Of a DNA stretch of 64,000 nucleotides, positions 63,824 to 64,000 are shown piece after piece. Each line of letters begins with the position of its first letter. Position 1 is the stretch's first letter. The notes under the pieces were generated by a model. It was not told where the DNA came from and did no database searches. It saw only the letters and a list, made by a program, of their open reading frames with translations. Position numbers and translations under genes: made by a program. The stretch lies in NCBI RefSeq assembly GCF_910592395.1, contig NC_088315.1:14679808-14743807 (forward strand), given 5' to 3'. The DNA comes from Lineus longissimus. Lineage: Eukaryota; Nemertea; Pilidiophora; Heteronemertea; Lineidae.

Positions 63824-64000
63824 CTTCAAAATGTTGAATACTCTCCTCTGTCAACTTGTCCAGGGTGATCAAATCCTCTGGATGGTTGCAATCTGCGACA
63901 CGATTGTACACGTTTAAAAGGAGCACAGAAAAACCATATTTGCCAACCGCTGTGGTGATCCCGCGACTGTGCAGGTTCGTCCTTATAAACTTCAACATAC
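63824..64000 (-). CDS. Repeat-peptide exon, unit 2, cut by the window edge
   Basis: Same donor (GAAG|GTAGGT at 63824) and same frame as 61251-61425, reading LHSRGITTAVGKYGFSVLLL down to LTEESIQHFE. It shows that at least part of a third gene unit lies beyond the window. Confidence 0.45.

Larger units (their letters stand above)
62217..64000 (-). repeat. Tandem duplication unit 2, continues past the window
   Basis: Aligned with unit 1 from 59773 to about 61425. It has an insertion of ~128 bases (63183-63315) absent from unit 1. Confidence 0.85.

Noticed and set aside
1-64000. CRISPR arrays, rRNA genes, bacterial-type operons or prophage
   Set aside because: No regularly spaced short repeats of that type, no rRNA core sequences and no prokaryotic gene organisation; the introns and elements show an animal genome.

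Overview
This is a nuclear genome window from a multicellular animal, most likely a marine invertebrate such as an echinoderm, amphioxus, hemichordate or lophotrochozoan. The evidence is spliced genes with GT-AG introns, no operons or ribosome binding sites, and many animal-type mobile elements: CR1-like, L1/Tx1-like and other non-LTR retrotransposons, piggyBac, Mutator-like, Kolobok-like and hAT-like DNA elements, and a copia gag. The CR1 protein carries a 2A peptide, a feature known from sea urchin and amphioxus retrotransposons. The sequence alone does not fix the species. I see no rRNA, no convincing tRNA and no CRISPR.

Layout. 0-12 kb: dispersed repeats, fragments of possible minus-strand host genes (PAN-like exon, LamG-like exon, membrane-anchor exon) and a 941-bp element with 26-bp terminal inverted repeats (TIRs). 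12-20 kb: a 2.3-kb foldback palindrome, one arm of which is split by an intact 5-kb LINE, followed by two related small elements. 20-25 kb: a minus-strand CR1-like retrotransposon with 2A peptide, PHD finger, endonuclease and reverse transcriptase, split by a 1.25-kb TIR element. 26-39 kb: mostly non-coding repeats, small TIR elements and an element with identical 443-bp terminal direct repeats. 39.6-44 kb: decayed piggyBac, Mutator-like and copia genes.

44.2-53.9 kb is the most interesting part. It is a 9.7-kb element bounded by TTAA and short TIRs. It holds a ten-exon minus-strand THAP-domain transposase gene of Kolobok type with a cysteine-rich tail, a convergent plus-strand two-exon gene encoding a P2X7-type intracellular (ballast) domain, and an intact 908-residue cysteine-rich-tail protein inside a transposase intron. 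The transposase and P2X7-like genes carry frameshifts, and one catalytic aspartate is replaced; the 908-residue gene is open.

54-59.7 kb holds small hairpin repeats and a broken L1/Tx1-type LINE. 59.8-64 kb is a direct tandem duplication (unit about 2.44 kb, continuing past the window) of a multi-exon gene with a C48/Ulp1-type cysteine protease; each copy has a different lesion.

Most coding capacity here belongs to mobile elements. Only the PAN/LamG-like exons, the membrane-anchor exon and possibly the protease gene could be host genes.
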